Shown: piece after piece, positions 1-7,901 of the stretch
Numbering within the stretch: the first letter of the stretch is position 1
Layout of the letters: each line of letters starts with the position of its first letter
From: a virus
Length of the DNA stretch: 26,586 bases
IMG/VR virus record: IMGVR_UViG_3300030101_003056
Span: 1 to 26,586 of that record
Reading direction: 5' to 3' (one strand)
Notes under the pieces: model-generated
Told to the model about the DNA's origin: nothing
Seen by the model: only the letters and a program-made list of their open reading frames with translations
The model's database searches: none
Position numbers and translations under genes: made by a program

Positions 1-1
1 T

Positions 2-118
2 GAATGGTGTGAAACTGGTATTGGTGAAGAACAAGTTGCAAAGATGAAAGAAGGTTTAGATGCACAGATTGAAGAAAAAATAAATCCAACTCACGTTACA
101 CTTCAAGTTTCTGAATAA
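2..118 (+). CDS. 3' end of an unrecognised phage protein (partial)
   Basis: An open frame enters from the left edge and ends at a TAA at 116-118, leaving 38 codons. The visible residues are rich in Glu and Lys and end in THVTLQVSE. I do not recognise the family from this fragment. It sits just upstream of the tail tube gene and reads the same way, so it is probably the last gene of a tail or appendage group that starts outside the window. It is not the continuation of the tail fibre gene at the right edge: joining the two ends directly puts a stop codon in that frame. Confidence 0.6.
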   Translation, partial: EWCETGIGEEQVAKMKEGLDAQIEEKINPTHVTLQVSE

Positions 119-141
119 AAATAATTTTAAAATTCTTTCCT

Positions 142-149
142 TAGCTTTG
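142..149 (+). promoter_or_regulatory. Bacteroidetes-type -7 promoter box (TAGCTTTG)
   Basis: The sequence fits the TAnnTTTG consensus recognised by the Bacteroidetes primary sigma factor. It lies in the gap after the preceding stop codon and 31 nt before the tail tube ATG. No clear -33 TTG is visible. This is a motif match only. Confidence 0.45.
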
Positions 150-180
150 TAATATTGTTTAACAAATAAATTTTATTATT

Positions 181-603
181 ATGGCTACAAGTGGTGTATT
201 TAATGGAACTAATTTACTTTTAAAATTATCATCTGATGGTGGTTCAACTTTCACAAATCTTGGACATACAACGAGCTCAAGCATTTCATTTAGTCTCGAT
301 ACGCCAGAATCAACAAGCAAGGATTCTGGAGGGTATAGAGAAGTAATCGCTGGATTACGTTCTATCGAGATTTCTTTTGATGGGCTAGTTGCGTATGATG
401 ATGGTTTTGGTGCTGAATCTTTAGTAAATATTCTAAATAACAGGACAAAAATTAAAGCACAATTTGGTACTGCTTCTTCTGGTGACCCAGTTTATACTGT
501 TGATGGTTTTATTTCATCAATAGAAGTAAGTGGGGAGATGGAAAGCCCAGTAAGTTATTCTGGTACTTTCATTGCAACTGGTGCGGTATCTATTGCAAGT
601 TAA
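181..603 (+). CDS. Major tail tube protein (TP901-1-like family)
   Basis: This 140-residue protein is probably the tail tube subunit, which stacks in hexameric rings around the tape measure protein. It opens with MATSGVFNGTNLLLKLSSDG and later has the pattern 'GFISSIEVSGEMESPVSYS' followed by a 'GTFIATGAV' strand. This beta-rich form is typical of TP901-1-type major tail proteins, which usually run 130-200 residues. The gene lies directly before the frameshifted chaperones and the tape measure gene, the standard siphovirus position for the tube gene. It is preceded by its own TAnnTTTG box, as expected for a highly expressed structural gene. Membership is judged from sequence character and context, not from a search. 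Confidence 0.8.
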   Translation: MATSGVFNGTNLLLKLSSDGGSTFTNLGHTTSSSISFSLDTPESTSKDSGGYREVIAGLRSIEISFDGLVAYDDGFGAESLVNILNNRTKIKAQFGTASSGDPVYTVDGFISSIEVSGEMESPVSYSGTFIATGAVSIAS

Positions 604-627
604 TTTTTTAATTACAATATCTTTTCA

Positions 628-635
628 TAAATTTG
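628..635 (+). promoter_or_regulatory. -7 promoter box (TAAATTTG), leaderless geometry
   Basis: This is a TAnnTTTG match whose final G is only four bases before the ATG at 640. If transcription starts the usual few bases after the box, the mRNA would begin at or next to the start codon. The same geometry occurs at 13504-13511 and, on the - strand, at 10186-10193. Confidence 0.5.
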
Positions 636-639
636 ATTT

Positions 640-1014
640 ATGAATAAGCAAAGAGGTTACTATACTCTTGTTATTGGTGGTAAAGAAAGAACTATGCATT
701 TTAGCATGAACTTTTGGGCATCATTAACAGAAACCTTAGATGTTGGATTACAAGATTTAGAAAAAGTTTTTTCAGATAAGTCGCAGTTATCGTCTATTAG
801 GGCGATTATATACTGCGGCTTATTAGCTTATGACCAAGAAGAAGGTAAGGAAATAGATTATAATATATATAAAGTTGGTTCATGGTTAGATGAATTAAAT
901 CAAGATGAGTTTAATCATATTATGACAGCTATGACAGAAACTAAAATACTTGGTAATAAATTAAATGCAGGAGTTGAAAGAACTCAAAAAAAAAATCAAC
1001 TGAAAACGAAATAA
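640..1014 (+). CDS. Tail assembly chaperone, unshifted product (gpG-like)
   Basis: This 124-residue product is made when ribosomes do not shift frame. In lambda-like siphoviruses the gpG-type chaperone coats the tape measure protein and helps recruit tail tube subunits. It is not part of the finished virion. The sequence starts MNKQRGYYTLVIGGKERTMH, contains an aromatic core (FSMNFWASLTE) and ends in a Lys/Gln-rich tail encoded over the A10 run. Length, position between tail tube and tape measure, and a slippery run just before the stop all fit the gpG role. Sequence similarity within this family is generally low, so the assignment rests mainly on gene order and frameshift structure. Confidence 0.8.
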   Translation: MNKQRGYYTLVIGGKERTMHFSMNFWASLTETLDVGLQDLEKVFSDKSQLSSIRAIIYCGLLAYDQEEGKEIDYNIYKVGSWLDELNQDEFNHIMTAMTETKILGNKLNAGVERTQKKNQLKTK

Positions 1015-1343
1015 GCAACTGGAATAGTATATTAGATTACTATATTGGTCAAGTTGGAATATCTCCTAATGATTTTTGGAAATACACATTCAAAGAATGT
1101 TATTTAGTTGCAGAGCATTTTCATATCAAAAACAATATTGACTGGGAAAAATTTAGATATGTATCATGTATGATATACAACACTAATATATCAAAATCAA
1201 GTCAAGCAAAAAAACCAAGTCAATTATTTAGATTGCCACAAGATAATGTGAAATATAAAATAGCACCTAAATCAACAAAAGAAAGCTACGAACAATTTAA
1301 GAAAAAAATAGAGGAAGCAGAAAAAAAAAGCAAAAGTAAATAA
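640..1343 (+). CDS. Tail assembly chaperone, -1 frameshift fusion (gpGT-like)
   Basis: The frame after the gpG stop stays open from 978 to a TAA at 1341-1343. It has no usable start codon near its beginning, because the first ATG lies well inside the domain. It is in the -1 frame relative to the gene starting at 640. A run of ten A (986-995) within the overlap provides slippery heptamer(s) A_AAA_AAA. Slipping at 991-993 would give a fusion of about 118 + 116 = 234 residues. The T part contains 'GQVGISPNDFWKYTFKE', which resembles the 'G..P..FW.MT..E' pattern of T domains in other phages. The T domain contacts the tape measure protein, whose gene begins 26 bases downstream. Seen: frame, A-run and missing start. 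Inferred: that frameshifting occurs. Confidence 0.85.
986..995 (+). other. Slippery A10 run for programmed -1 frameshift
   Basis: Ten consecutive A lie in the overlap of the two chaperone frames. Zero-frame codons across it are CAA AAA AAA AAT, so both the A-site and P-site tRNA-Lys can re-pair after slipping back one base. The -1 frame opens just upstream, after a TGA at 975-977. I saw no strong downstream stem-loop. Confidence 0.75.
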
Positions 1344-1347
1344 TTCT

Positions 1348-1355
1348 TATATTTG
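1348..1355 (+). promoter_or_regulatory. -7 promoter box (TATATTTG) before tape measure gene
   Basis: This TAnnTTTG match lies in the short gap between the chaperone stop (1343) and the tape measure ATG (1370). The same eight bases occur at a similar distance before the tail fibre gene at 24829. Confidence 0.45.
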
Positions 1356-1369
1356 TATAAATATCTGAT

Positions 1370-3385
1370 ATGGCTCTAAGTAATTTTATAATACCAGTAA
1401 AGGTTGATACATCTCAAGTTTCAAAAGGTTTGAGAAATGTATCAAATCAATTTAAAAATTTATCTAATGGTTTAAAAAGCACAGGACAGGCATTAACACT
1501 AGGTGTAACTGCACCACTAACACTATTGGGTAGAGAATTTGTAAAAACTGCAAGTGATGCAGAAGAAACTCAAGCAAAATTTAGTGCTGTTTTCAAAGAA
1601 CTTACTGGAGATGCAGAGGAGTTTGTACAAGCAACAGCAGATAGATTAGGACGTTCTACAAATGACCTAAGAAAATTTATGGGTACATTACAAGATACAT
1701 TTGTGCCTTTAGGGTTCGCTAGAGAGGAAGGTTTAGAGATGTCTAAGGCACTTACTCAACTCACAATGGACTTAGCCTCATTTAACAATATGGCGGAGGC
1801 AGAGGTGATGCAAGGGCTTCAATCAGCTATTGTTGGTAATCATGAGACTATGAGGAAGTTTGGTGTAATAATAAACCAAACAAATCTCAATCAAGAGTTG
1901 TTGAATATGGGTGTGAAGGATGGTATTAAAAATGCTACAGAATCTCAAAAGGCTCAAGCAAGATTAAATATAATAATGGCAGGAACTTCTGATGCTCAAG
2001 GTGATGCAGAAAGAACTGCAGGGAGTTTTGCAAATCAAACAAGAAGATTAAAAGCAGGTTTTGAAGAACTTTCAATAGAATTAGGTAATGTTATAATGCC
2101 AGTAATACAAAGATTGATAACATTTTTTGGTAATCTTATTAGCAGATTTAGAGGTTTAGATAGTGAAACTAAAATATTAGTTGTTGCTTTAGGTGGTATA
2201 GCGATAGCCATTGGACCAATAATGACTGCATTAGGAATGTTAATATCTCCTATAGGTTTAGCTGTTGCAGGGTTTGTTGCCTTTGCCAAAATAATTTTTG
2301 ATAATAGTGATGCTATATTAGAAAATTTAGTTGCGATTACAAATAACTTTATTAATATATATAATAATAGTTTATTAGTTAGAGCAGGAATACAAGGTAT
2401 ATTTTTTGTTGCAAAAACTGTATTTAATTTTATAGTTCTTGGTGTTAAAACTATTGCAGATGCTTTTAAGGGATTAGGCAAAATAGTATTATCAGCATTA
2501 AAAGGTGATTTTAGTTCTATAAAATCAATATTTAATGAAACATTTTCTAACATTGGAGAAAACGTAAAAGAGTTTGGAGAAAAGGTATCAGAAGATTTAG
2601 CTGATGGTGTTTCTAATACATTAGAAGGTCAATTAGAGCATGTAACAACTGATGGTATAAAAAAAGGTTTTTCTAATGCGATAAGCAACGTAAAAGAATT
2701 TATTTTAAGTAAAGCTAAAGAACTAGGATTTCAAGTTCCAACAGCAATATCTACGGCAATGGCAGAGGCAGGTGCTGTATTAGGTGGAGATGGTGAGGAA
2801 GGTGGGCCAATCGATAAATTAAATAAACAATTAGATACTTTAGATGAAAAATCACAAACAGTATCAAGTGCTGTTGCTGAACAATTTGGTAATTTCTCAA
2901 ACAGTTTAGTGAGTTCTTTTAATCTAGCGGAAAGTGGTATACAAGGGTTTTTTAGAAAAATAATGGAAACTATTGTAAAATTAACTCAAATGATTGTGCA
3001 ACAAAGTATAATACAAAGAATGACAAAAAAGAAAAATGTTGCTGCATCACAGGGAGAAGCCATGGCAGAATCAATATCAAACGCAACAAAATCAGCAGGA
3101 GCGACAGGACCAGCAGCCATATTTACGCAACCTGCATTTATAGCAACTTTAATTGGTGGAGTTTTAGCAGCGTTTGCATCTATACCAAAATTCGCAAAAG
3201 GTGGTATCGTGACAGGACCGACACTTGGTTTGGTTGGTGAGGCAGGGCCGGAGGCTATAATACCACTTAACAAATTAGATGGCATGATGAGTGGTGGAAC
3301 AAAAGGAGAATTTATATTAAGAGGTCAAGACCTTGTATTAGCACTAGAAAGAGCAGATGATTTCAGAACTAGAATAACAGGGTAA
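1370..3385 (+). CDS. Tail tape measure protein
   Basis: This 671-residue protein sets tail length and is ejected with the DNA. The N-terminus (residues 1-60) has a 'VDTSQVSKGLRNVSNQFKN' start followed by a Gly-rich 'TLGVTAPLTLLGREFVK' stretch, typical of TP901-type tape measure cores. A hydrophobic block of about 40 residues around 265-310 is probably the membrane-inserting part. The C-terminus carries 'FAKGGIVTGPTLGLVGEAGP' followed by EAIIPLNKL, one of the best-known signatures of siphovirus tape measure proteins. At about 0.15 nm per residue, 671 residues predict a tail of roughly 100 nm, which is an inference. The stop TAA overlaps the next ATG by one base, so the two genes are translationally coupled. 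Confidence 0.93.
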   Translation: MALSNFIIPVKVDTSQVSKGLRNVSNQFKNLSNGLKSTGQALTLGVTAPLTLLGREFVKTASDAEETQAKFSAVFKELTGDAEEFVQATADRLGRSTNDLRKFMGTLQDTFVPLGFAREEGLEMSKALTQLTMDLASFNNMAEAEVMQGLQSAIVGNHETMRKFGVIINQTNLNQELLNMGVKDGIKNATESQKAQARLNIIMAGTSDAQGDAERTAGSFANQTRRLKAGFEELSIELGNVIMPVIQRLITFFGNLISRFRGLDSETKILVVALGGIAIAIGPIMTALGMLISPIGLAVAGFVAFAKIIFDNSDAILENLVAITNNFINIYNNSLLVRAGIQGIFFVAKTVFNFIVLGVKTIADAFKGLGKIVLSALKGDFSSIKSIFNETFSNIGENVKEFGEKVSEDLADGVSNTLEGQLEHVTTDGIKKGFSNAISNVKEFILSKAKELGFQVPTAISTAMAEAGAVLGGDGEEGGPIDKLNKQLDTLDEKSQTVSSAVAEQFGNFSNSLVSSFNLAESGIQGFFRKIMETIVKLTQMIVQQSIIQRMTKKKNVAASQGEAMAESISNATKSAGATGPAAIFTQPAFIATLIGGVLAAFASIPKFAKGGIVTGPTLGLVGEAGPEAIIPLNKLDGMMSGGTKGEFILRGQDLVLALERADDFRTRITG

Positions 3386-5535
3386 TGGCTTACGGTGAGA
3401 GATTTAGAATTGATTTTTTTGATGTAGATGAAAATAAATTTAGACTACAAATATTCAAAGACGGATATACTGGAAGTGTAAAAAGTAATTTAAAACTTGG
3501 ACCAAATCCAGTACAAGTATCATGGAAACAATCAGATGATTATTTTAATCCAATAATAGGAAGTAGTTGCAGGTTACAATTTTATATTGATGATGCTACT
3601 GGTGGTGATGAGTGGGAAGATGAGGAGACGACTTGGGAAAATGCTTTTTGGTCGTGGGAAGAATCTGGATTAGAGTTTTTACAGCCTACATTTGATAGAG
3701 AATTTAAAGTGGTTATTTCTTACGAAAGTTCAACTGGAACTTTCACTAATTATTGGACTGGTTTTATTGTACAAGACCAGTATACAATACCATTAATATC
3801 ATATCCTTATTTAGTAGAAGTAACAGCATCAGATTTAATTGGAACTATTGATGGTTTCACTTATGATTTATCTACACAAACGCCATCATTGTTTGCTAGT
3901 ATAAGAGAATGTTTAAAAAATATTAATGTGCAAGATGCTAGTGGAAACTCTGGTAAGTCATTAGATTTTGGATATAAAATATTATGTAGATATAATTCAA
4001 AAGTTAGTGGTACATTAACAAGCAATGGTAATCCTTTTTTAAATATTTTTATTAATGACAAAAGTGCATTCAATGATGAAAATGGTAATGCCTTTAGTTG
4101 TAAAAAAATATTAAAATCTATATTGCAAATGTTTAATGCAAGAATATTTCAGCATGAGGGTACATGGACAATTATTGATAATGCATCACTTTCTTTAAGT
4201 TCTTTTTCAGATGGTGGTGGTTCATATTCAAAAGAATTTTTATCATATACTAAAACTGGTTCTGTATCATCGGATGCAACAGTTGAGATTTCAAGTCCAT
4301 TAGTTAATATTAATGATACATCTGATAACGGTACTTTACAACCATTAGGTAAATCTTTAGAAAATATAATTAAAAGCCCTGCAATCAGAAATAAAGTTAT
4401 TATTGATTTAAAGCTAAAAAGTAAATTTGATAATTTTAATTTTGAAAATACATCTGTAAATTCATCTGGTTATGGTTTTATTCCAAGTGGTGTAAACTGG
4501 AATATACAAGATACTGCAGGAGCAAGTTTAAAAAATACTATTGTAAGTGCTAGTACATTTAATTCTTTTGCATCTGTTCAAGTTGGTATTGAGCCTTATG
4601 GCGGAACCAAAAGTTTACTGGCCCAAGGTTCTGAATCTTCTGCATTTTCAACTACTGTTGCCACAAATCCAACTGGTAATATTGGAACTACATCTGAATC
4701 TTTAAATTTTAGTTTTGCATATTATGCAGATGACCCAGATGCTACTGTAACAAGCATAAGTTATTCAATAAGATATCAATTAATATTAGATGATTCTAGT
4801 GGAACATTATATTATTGGAAACAATCCAGTAACGAGTGGGTTACATCTTCAACTCAAGGTAGAAATACAATATCAGATTCTAAAAAAGCACAATGGATTT
4901 TAGCATCATTCAATCCAGTTGCACCTCCAGTTACTGGTACTGTAAGCATTAAACTATATACTGCACATGAAGCATTACAAAACAATTCTGATTTTAGAGT
5001 TTATTATGATGATTTTAATTTTAAAAGCCAATCTGATTTAAAATTTTTAGCAAATACTACAACTATTACAAAAAGCACAATTAAAAATAATAGTTTAGTT
5101 ATTAATAAAAAAGAAACTTTATTCGGTCAATTAGGAGACGCTCAATTTAGTAATTGTATAACAAATGCAGGTAGAGTTCCAGTTGAAAATGTAAAATATT
5201 TTGATACAATAACAAGTGAAACATCTTTAGAGAATTTAGCATGTATGACAAGGCTAAATGACTTGGCTAATAATAATGATAGATATAGAGGAACATTTAG
5301 AAAAATAAAAGATGCAAACGGGTTTTTAAATCCTGTAACAATGCTGACATTACCTAAATTAAATTTCACTACATTTCAAAGTTCTAGTGACCACTTAGCT
5401 ATTGATAATCTAACATTTAATGTATCAAAAAATAGAATTAAATTAGCAACACATACACCTCAACAATCAGAATTGACTACAACTTCTGATGTTAATAATA
5501 ATAGGTCATTTTATCAAGAAAAACCAGAGAGTTAA
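3385..5535 (+). CDS. Large distal tail / baseplate protein
   Basis: This 716-residue protein is encoded immediately after the tape measure gene, where siphoviruses carry their distal tail and tail-associated proteins. The N-terminal 180 residues are beta-rich and aromatic (starting MAYGERFRIDFFDVDENKFR), with a Trp-rich acidic stretch around residue 75-95. The middle and C-terminal parts are Ser/Thr/Asn-rich beta-type sequence, as in carbohydrate-binding or appendage domains. No lysozyme, peptidase or collagen-like repeat is evident. It is the last gene of the left-hand + strand tail block and ends just before a convergent terminator. The role at the tail tip is inferred from position and length; I cannot assign a named family. 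Confidence 0.6.
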   Translation: MAYGERFRIDFFDVDENKFRLQIFKDGYTGSVKSNLKLGPNPVQVSWKQSDDYFNPIIGSSCRLQFYIDDATGGDEWEDEETTWENAFWSWEESGLEFLQPTFDREFKVVISYESSTGTFTNYWTGFIVQDQYTIPLISYPYLVEVTASDLIGTIDGFTYDLSTQTPSLFASIRECLKNINVQDASGNSGKSLDFGYKILCRYNSKVSGTLTSNGNPFLNIFINDKSAFNDENGNAFSCKKILKSILQMFNARIFQHEGTWTIIDNASLSLSSFSDGGGSYSKEFLSYTKTGSVSSDATVEISSPLVNINDTSDNGTLQPLGKSLENIIKSPAIRNKVIIDLKLKSKFDNFNFENTSVNSSGYGFIPSGVNWNIQDTAGASLKNTIVSASTFNSFASVQVGIEPYGGTKSLLAQGSESSAFSTTVATNPTGNIGTTSESLNFSFAYYADDPDATVTSISYSIRYQLILDDSSGTLYYWKQSSNEWVTSSTQGRNTISDSKKAQWILASFNPVAPPVTGTVSIKLYTAHEALQNNSDFRVYYDDFNFKSQSDLKFLANTTTITKSTIKNNSLVINKKETLFGQLGDAQFSNCITNAGRVPVENVKYFDTITSETSLENLACMTRLNDLANNNDRYRGTFRKIKDANGFLNPVTMLTLPKLNFTTFQSSSDHLAIDNLTFNVSKNRIKLATHTPQQSELTTTSDVNNNRSFYQEKPES

Positions 5536-5562
5536 AAAAAAGGCAACCCATAAGAGTTGCCC
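5534..5562 (-). terminator. Intrinsic terminator of the leftward operon
   Basis: On the - strand a GGCAAC/GTTGCC stem (5542-5547 with 5556-5561, 8-nt loop) is followed by a run of eight T. It would stop transcripts of the - strand operon before they run into the convergent tail operon. On the + strand the hairpin has no T-run, so it should work mainly in one direction. Confidence 0.75.
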
Positions 5563-5589
5563 AAAAATGAAAATCAAATATAAGAAGTT

Positions 5590-5982
5590 TTAAGCAATTA
5601 ATTTATCTATATTATATTTTATACCAAACTGCCATAGAAAGTCTGTTAAATCATTGTTATATTCTTTATATTGACCTCTATTGTATAATCCTATTATTTT
5701 ACAATCTTTAAACATTATTGTCTCATGAGACATAGTGTCGTGTTCACAATAAACGATTGAACCTATATTGCCAGATTTTTCCCAAGAATCAATTATTCTT
5801 TCTAACATCATTCTCTGACCAATAGGAACTTTGTTTCCTACCTTTTTTAACTCAAATAATAATAAATACTTTGAATCAAATTCTAAAACTGCATCTATGT
5901 CTGATGGATGTATTTTACCATTTTGAACTCCAGTAAAATCAATTACTTGCTTAATTCTTTGAGGATTTTTTATTAATCCCAT
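5590..5982 (-). CDS. Putative PD-(D/E)XK-type nuclease-like protein
   Basis: This 130-residue protein is the last gene of the leftward operon. Residues 24-47 read as an Asp-rich strand (IHPSDIDAVLEFD) followed by a hydrophobic strand ending 'LLLFELKK'. This gives D28/D30, E44 and K46, the spacing of a PD-(D/E)XK nuclease core. A Gln/Arg-containing helix follows (GQRMMLERII), which fits the QxxxY-like position of several phage enzymes in this superfamily. The substrate is unknown: it could be a recombination or repair nuclease, or an anti-host nuclease. It overlaps the upstream ORF by 32 bases. The fold call is from motif reading only. Confidence 0.5.
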   Translation of the reverse strand: MGLIKNPQRIKQVIDFTGVQNGKIHPSDIDAVLEFDSKYLLLFELKKVGNKVPIGQRMMLERIIDSWEKSGNIGSIVYCEHDTMSHETIMFKDCKIIGLYNRGQYKEYNNDLTDFLWQFGIKYNIDKLIA

Positions 5983-6145
5983 GTTCTAAATTTTTTAAAC
6001 TATTATCCTCTACTTTTATGAAATCTTCTAAAATATTAAGCTGTTCTTTATATTTATTAATTATTTTTCTTCTATGTTTTAAATCATGCATATTATTAGA
6101 ACAGGAATCTAAGAAATGATTTTTTATAAGTTCAGCGATTTCCAT
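5951..6145 (-). CDS. Small charged hypothetical protein
   Basis: This is a 64-residue ORF rich in Lys, Glu, Asn and Leu, with a likely amphipathic or coiled-coil helix from about residue 20 to 55. It overlaps both neighbours (22 bases upstream, 32 downstream), as is common in this operon. I do not recognise it. Its reality rests on its place in a chain of overlapping ORFs on one strand. Confidence 0.5.
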   Translation of the reverse strand: MEIAELIKNHFLDSCSNNMHDLKHRRKIINKYKEQLNILEDFIKVEDNSLKNLEHGINKKSSKN

Positions 6146-6384
6146 AGTTTTAATTTATCTTTCAGCAACCTTTGTTCTTGATTTAATCTTCTTTTCTCTA
6201 TTGTAATATACTCAATCCTTTTTTGAATTATATAATCTAAAGAATCTGTTATTTCATTAATTGGTATAGATACACTAATTAATTCATTATCATGATATGT
6301 GATACCTTCAAAAGTAATATCGTTATCATCTGACCATAGAGAATCAATATTACGCATCATTATATATTTATTTGGATTATTCAT
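6124..6384 (-). CDS. Hypothetical protein with coiled-coil C-terminus
   Basis: This is an 86-residue ORF from the ATG at 6384, beginning MNNPNKYIMMRNIDSLW. I prefer this start to the in-frame ATG at 6408 because it overlaps the TGA of the tiny upstream ORF as ATGA, a junction used repeatedly in this genome. The first half looks like a small beta domain; the last 35 residues (IQKRIEYITIEKRRLNQEQR and on) form a likely coiled coil. No family is recognised. Confidence 0.5.
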   Translation of the reverse strand: MNNPNKYIMMRNIDSLWSDDNDITFEGITYHDNELISVSIPINEITDSLDYIIQKRIEYITIEKRRLNQEQRLLKDKLKLWKSLNL

Positions 6385-6464
6385 GATACAAAAATTAATC
6401 CTAACCATGTTAATGCAAAAAGCAAAAACACAAACATAAAATCTTCTATATATTTATTTTTCAT
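6381..6464 (-). CDS. Tiny membrane peptide (27 aa)
   Basis: ATG at 6464 and TGA at 6381-6383 encode a peptide whose core (MFVFLLFALTWLGLIFV) is a single transmembrane segment. The stop overlaps the next ATG as ATGA, which supports real translation. An in-frame ATG at 6488 would give 35 residues. The function is unknown. Confidence 0.4.
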   Translation of the reverse strand: MKNKYIEDFMFVFLLFALTWLGLIFVS

Positions 6465-6579
6465 TTTTACAAAATTTACATATTCCATTTTTTCTAGAAA
6501 CTATTCTGTAACAAGTGTTTCTGCTACAAATCCAAACATCTAGAAAAAACTTAGTAATTATTTTAATAATTTGATGCAC
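6454..6579 (-). CDS. Tiny possible zinc-ribbon ORF (41 aa, GTG start)
   Basis: This frame runs from a GTG at 6579 to a TAA at 6454-6456. It encodes a Cys pair spaced C-x4-C (VWICSRNTC) and a second pair C-x2-C (GICKFC), as in small zinc ribbons. It fills the only gap between the genes ending at 6563 and starting near 6464. It overlaps the 3' end of the upstream gene and the start of the tiny membrane peptide. With no ATG the start is uncertain, so the ORF is tentative. Confidence 0.35.
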   Translation of the reverse strand: MHQIIKIITKFFLDVWICSRNTCYRIVSRKNGICKFCKNEK

Positions 6580-6883
6580 GTATAGGAGGTTGACATTCAA
6601 CATAAGCCTGTACTTTTAATATTACAGTATCACAATCTGGATGTGTCTCTACCCCAAGAGCATCTAAATGTGCACCCCATATATCTGGATTATCATCCTT
6701 TTGTATTTCAAACCATACTGGCTGATAAAATTTAACTGATTGTGATTCAAAAATCTCATCAGATAATGATTTAATAGTGTTCACTTGTTCATTTATAGAG
6801 GTTTCTTTTTTTATTGTATGTCCTCTTTTTTTCAGTTGCTTATATGCATCTGAATTAGGTAATATATCGCTAATCTTTTTCAT
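6563..6883 (-). CDS. Hypothetical protein (106 aa)
   Basis: The protein starts MKKISDILPNSDAYKQLKKR, has a basic and probably helical first 30 residues, and ends in a beta-like Cys-containing segment (TVILKVQAYVECQPPIRA). No family is recognised. It lies 14 bases downstream of the 140-residue ORF in the same leftward operon. Confidence 0.6.
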   Translation of the reverse strand: MKKISDILPNSDAYKQLKKRGHTIKKETSINEQVNTIKSLSDEIFESQSVKFYQPVWFEIQKDDNPDIWGAHLDALGVETHPDCDTVILKVQAYVECQPPIRASNY

Positions 6884-6897
6884 AATATTGTTTTAAA

Positions 6898-7320
6898 TTA
6901 TTTAGTTTGTACAGTTTCATTCTCTCTGCTAAGTATTATAGGATGATATTCATTATATATCATTCTAGCAGCATCAACCCATTCTTTTTCAATAAAAGAG
7001 TTACCATCATTTGTAAAGATATTATATAATAAACTACCTAAATTTTGCATTGTTTTTAATAAATCAATATCCTCATCAACTTCAACTTCATCAAAACTAA
7101 TATTATTATTTTCTCTGTATTGTAAATTATAAGCAGTAATATTTGCTACGTACATATACCATAACATTCTCCCAATATAATCTTCTACAGTTTCAAAAGA
7201 ATATTTACATCTATATTTATAATGTTTACTTTTTTTAACTAATTCCAATATTTCTTTATTAGTTATTAATCCTTGATTAATATTCGTAATAAATTTTTTG
7301 TCATATAATATTACACTCAT
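6898..7320 (-). CDS. Hypothetical protein (140 aa)
   Basis: The protein starts MSVILYDKKFITNINQGLIT and is mostly helical in character. Its middle is aromatic (YIGRMLWYMYVANITAYNLQ) and is followed by an acidic stretch (FDEVEVDEDIDLLK). The middle is amphipathic rather than a clear membrane span. It starts two bases after the stop of the upstream small ORF, so they are probably co-translated. No function can be assigned. Confidence 0.6.
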   Translation of the reverse strand: MSVILYDKKFITNINQGLITNKEILELVKKSKHYKYRCKYSFETVEDYIGRMLWYMYVANITAYNLQYRENNNISFDEVEVDEDIDLLKTMQNLGSLLYNIFTNDGNSFIEKEWVDAARMIYNEYHPIILSRENETVQTK

Positions 7321-7322
7321 TT

Positions 7323-7478
7323 TTAATTATTTATTTTGTTGTATCCTAATTTTTGTAATTCATTATTTACATAGTTTTTTAAAGCAAATGATTTGAAGCC
7401 ACCGCATTCCTCCTTGAGGTATTTAGTGCCTTGAATTAATAAATTGTCAATTAATTCTATTGAAGGTTCTTTTTTCAT
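7323..7478 (-). CDS. Small hypothetical protein (51 aa)
   Basis: ATG at 7478 and TAA at 7323-7325 give 51 residues starting MKKEPSIELIDNLLIQGTKY. The composition is ordinary for a soluble helical protein (FKSFALKNYVNNELQKLGY). It fills an otherwise empty stretch between two genes and is preceded by a TAnnTTTG box at 7504-7511, which supports expression. The family is unknown. Confidence 0.55.
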   Translation of the reverse strand: MKKEPSIELIDNLLIQGTKYLKEECGGFKSFALKNYVNNELQKLGYNKINN

Positions 7479-7503
7479 TTTTAATTATTTAATTATCAAT
7501 AAT

Positions 7504-7511
7504 CAAATTTA
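7504..7511 (-). promoter_or_regulatory. -7 promoter box (TAAATTTG) inside the leftward operon
   Basis: On the - strand this matches TAnnTTTG and lies 25 bases before the ATG at 7478. The 72-bp gap around it is extremely A+T rich and is one of the few true gaps in the operon. It is a likely internal promoter for the distal half. Confidence 0.4.
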
Positions 7512-7550
7512 TAAATATTTTTTTATAAAAAAAAATATATATAGTTTTTT

Positions 7551-7901
7551 TTAGAAAGTTTTTAGAATTTTATTTTCGACTAGCATTTCAAGAATCTCTA
7601 ACCAGTCATTTTTTTCCATGATAACATATTCCCTACCACCTTTTCTTTTATGATAAATTAATTTGTATAATGGTTTATTAGGCCTCATTTGGTCTAAAAT
7701 TTTATGATAGCTTGGGTTATTAGTAGTTGATTTACATTGTATAGCAAAGGGGTCTGTGCCAACTAAATCTATTTTTGCATTATCAATCATTTTAGATGCA
7801 TATCTTGATGTTTCACAAAATTTCCATCCAAAATTTCTAAACTCTTTGCGTATTGCTCTCTCGTAATCGTGTCCCTTTCGCCTTGATTTCATTCCTGACA
7901 T
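7551..7901 (-). CDS. Holliday-junction-resolvase-like nuclease (PD-(D/E)XK)
   Basis: This 116-residue protein starts at ATG 7901, with alternative starts at ATG 7892 or GTG 7919. The N-terminus 'SRRKGHDYERAIRKEFRNFG' is followed by 'ETSRYA', then 'NAKIDLVGTDPFAIQCKST'. The ordering of E14, D45 and the Q55-x-K57 motif matches archaeal Hjc-type and phage resolvase-like PD-(D/E)XK nucleases, which open with a helix carrying the first Glu and are 110-140 residues long. The likely role is cleavage of branched DNA made during replication or recombination, before packaging. A TATCTTTA box at 7906-7913, just before the ATG, may be a promoter. It shares the operon with the RecE-like nuclease. Confidence 0.7.
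   Translation of the reverse strand: MSGMKSRRKGHDYERAIRKEFRNFGWKFCETSRYASKMIDNAKIDLVGTDPFAIQCKSTTNNPSYHKILDQMRPNKPLYKLIYHKRKGGREYVIMEKNDWLEILEMLVENKILKTF

Noticed and set aside
2035-2553. 172-codon open frame on the - strand within the tape measure gene.
   Set aside because: Antisense shadow of a well-supported gene. A+T-rich repetitive coding often leaves the opposite strand open.
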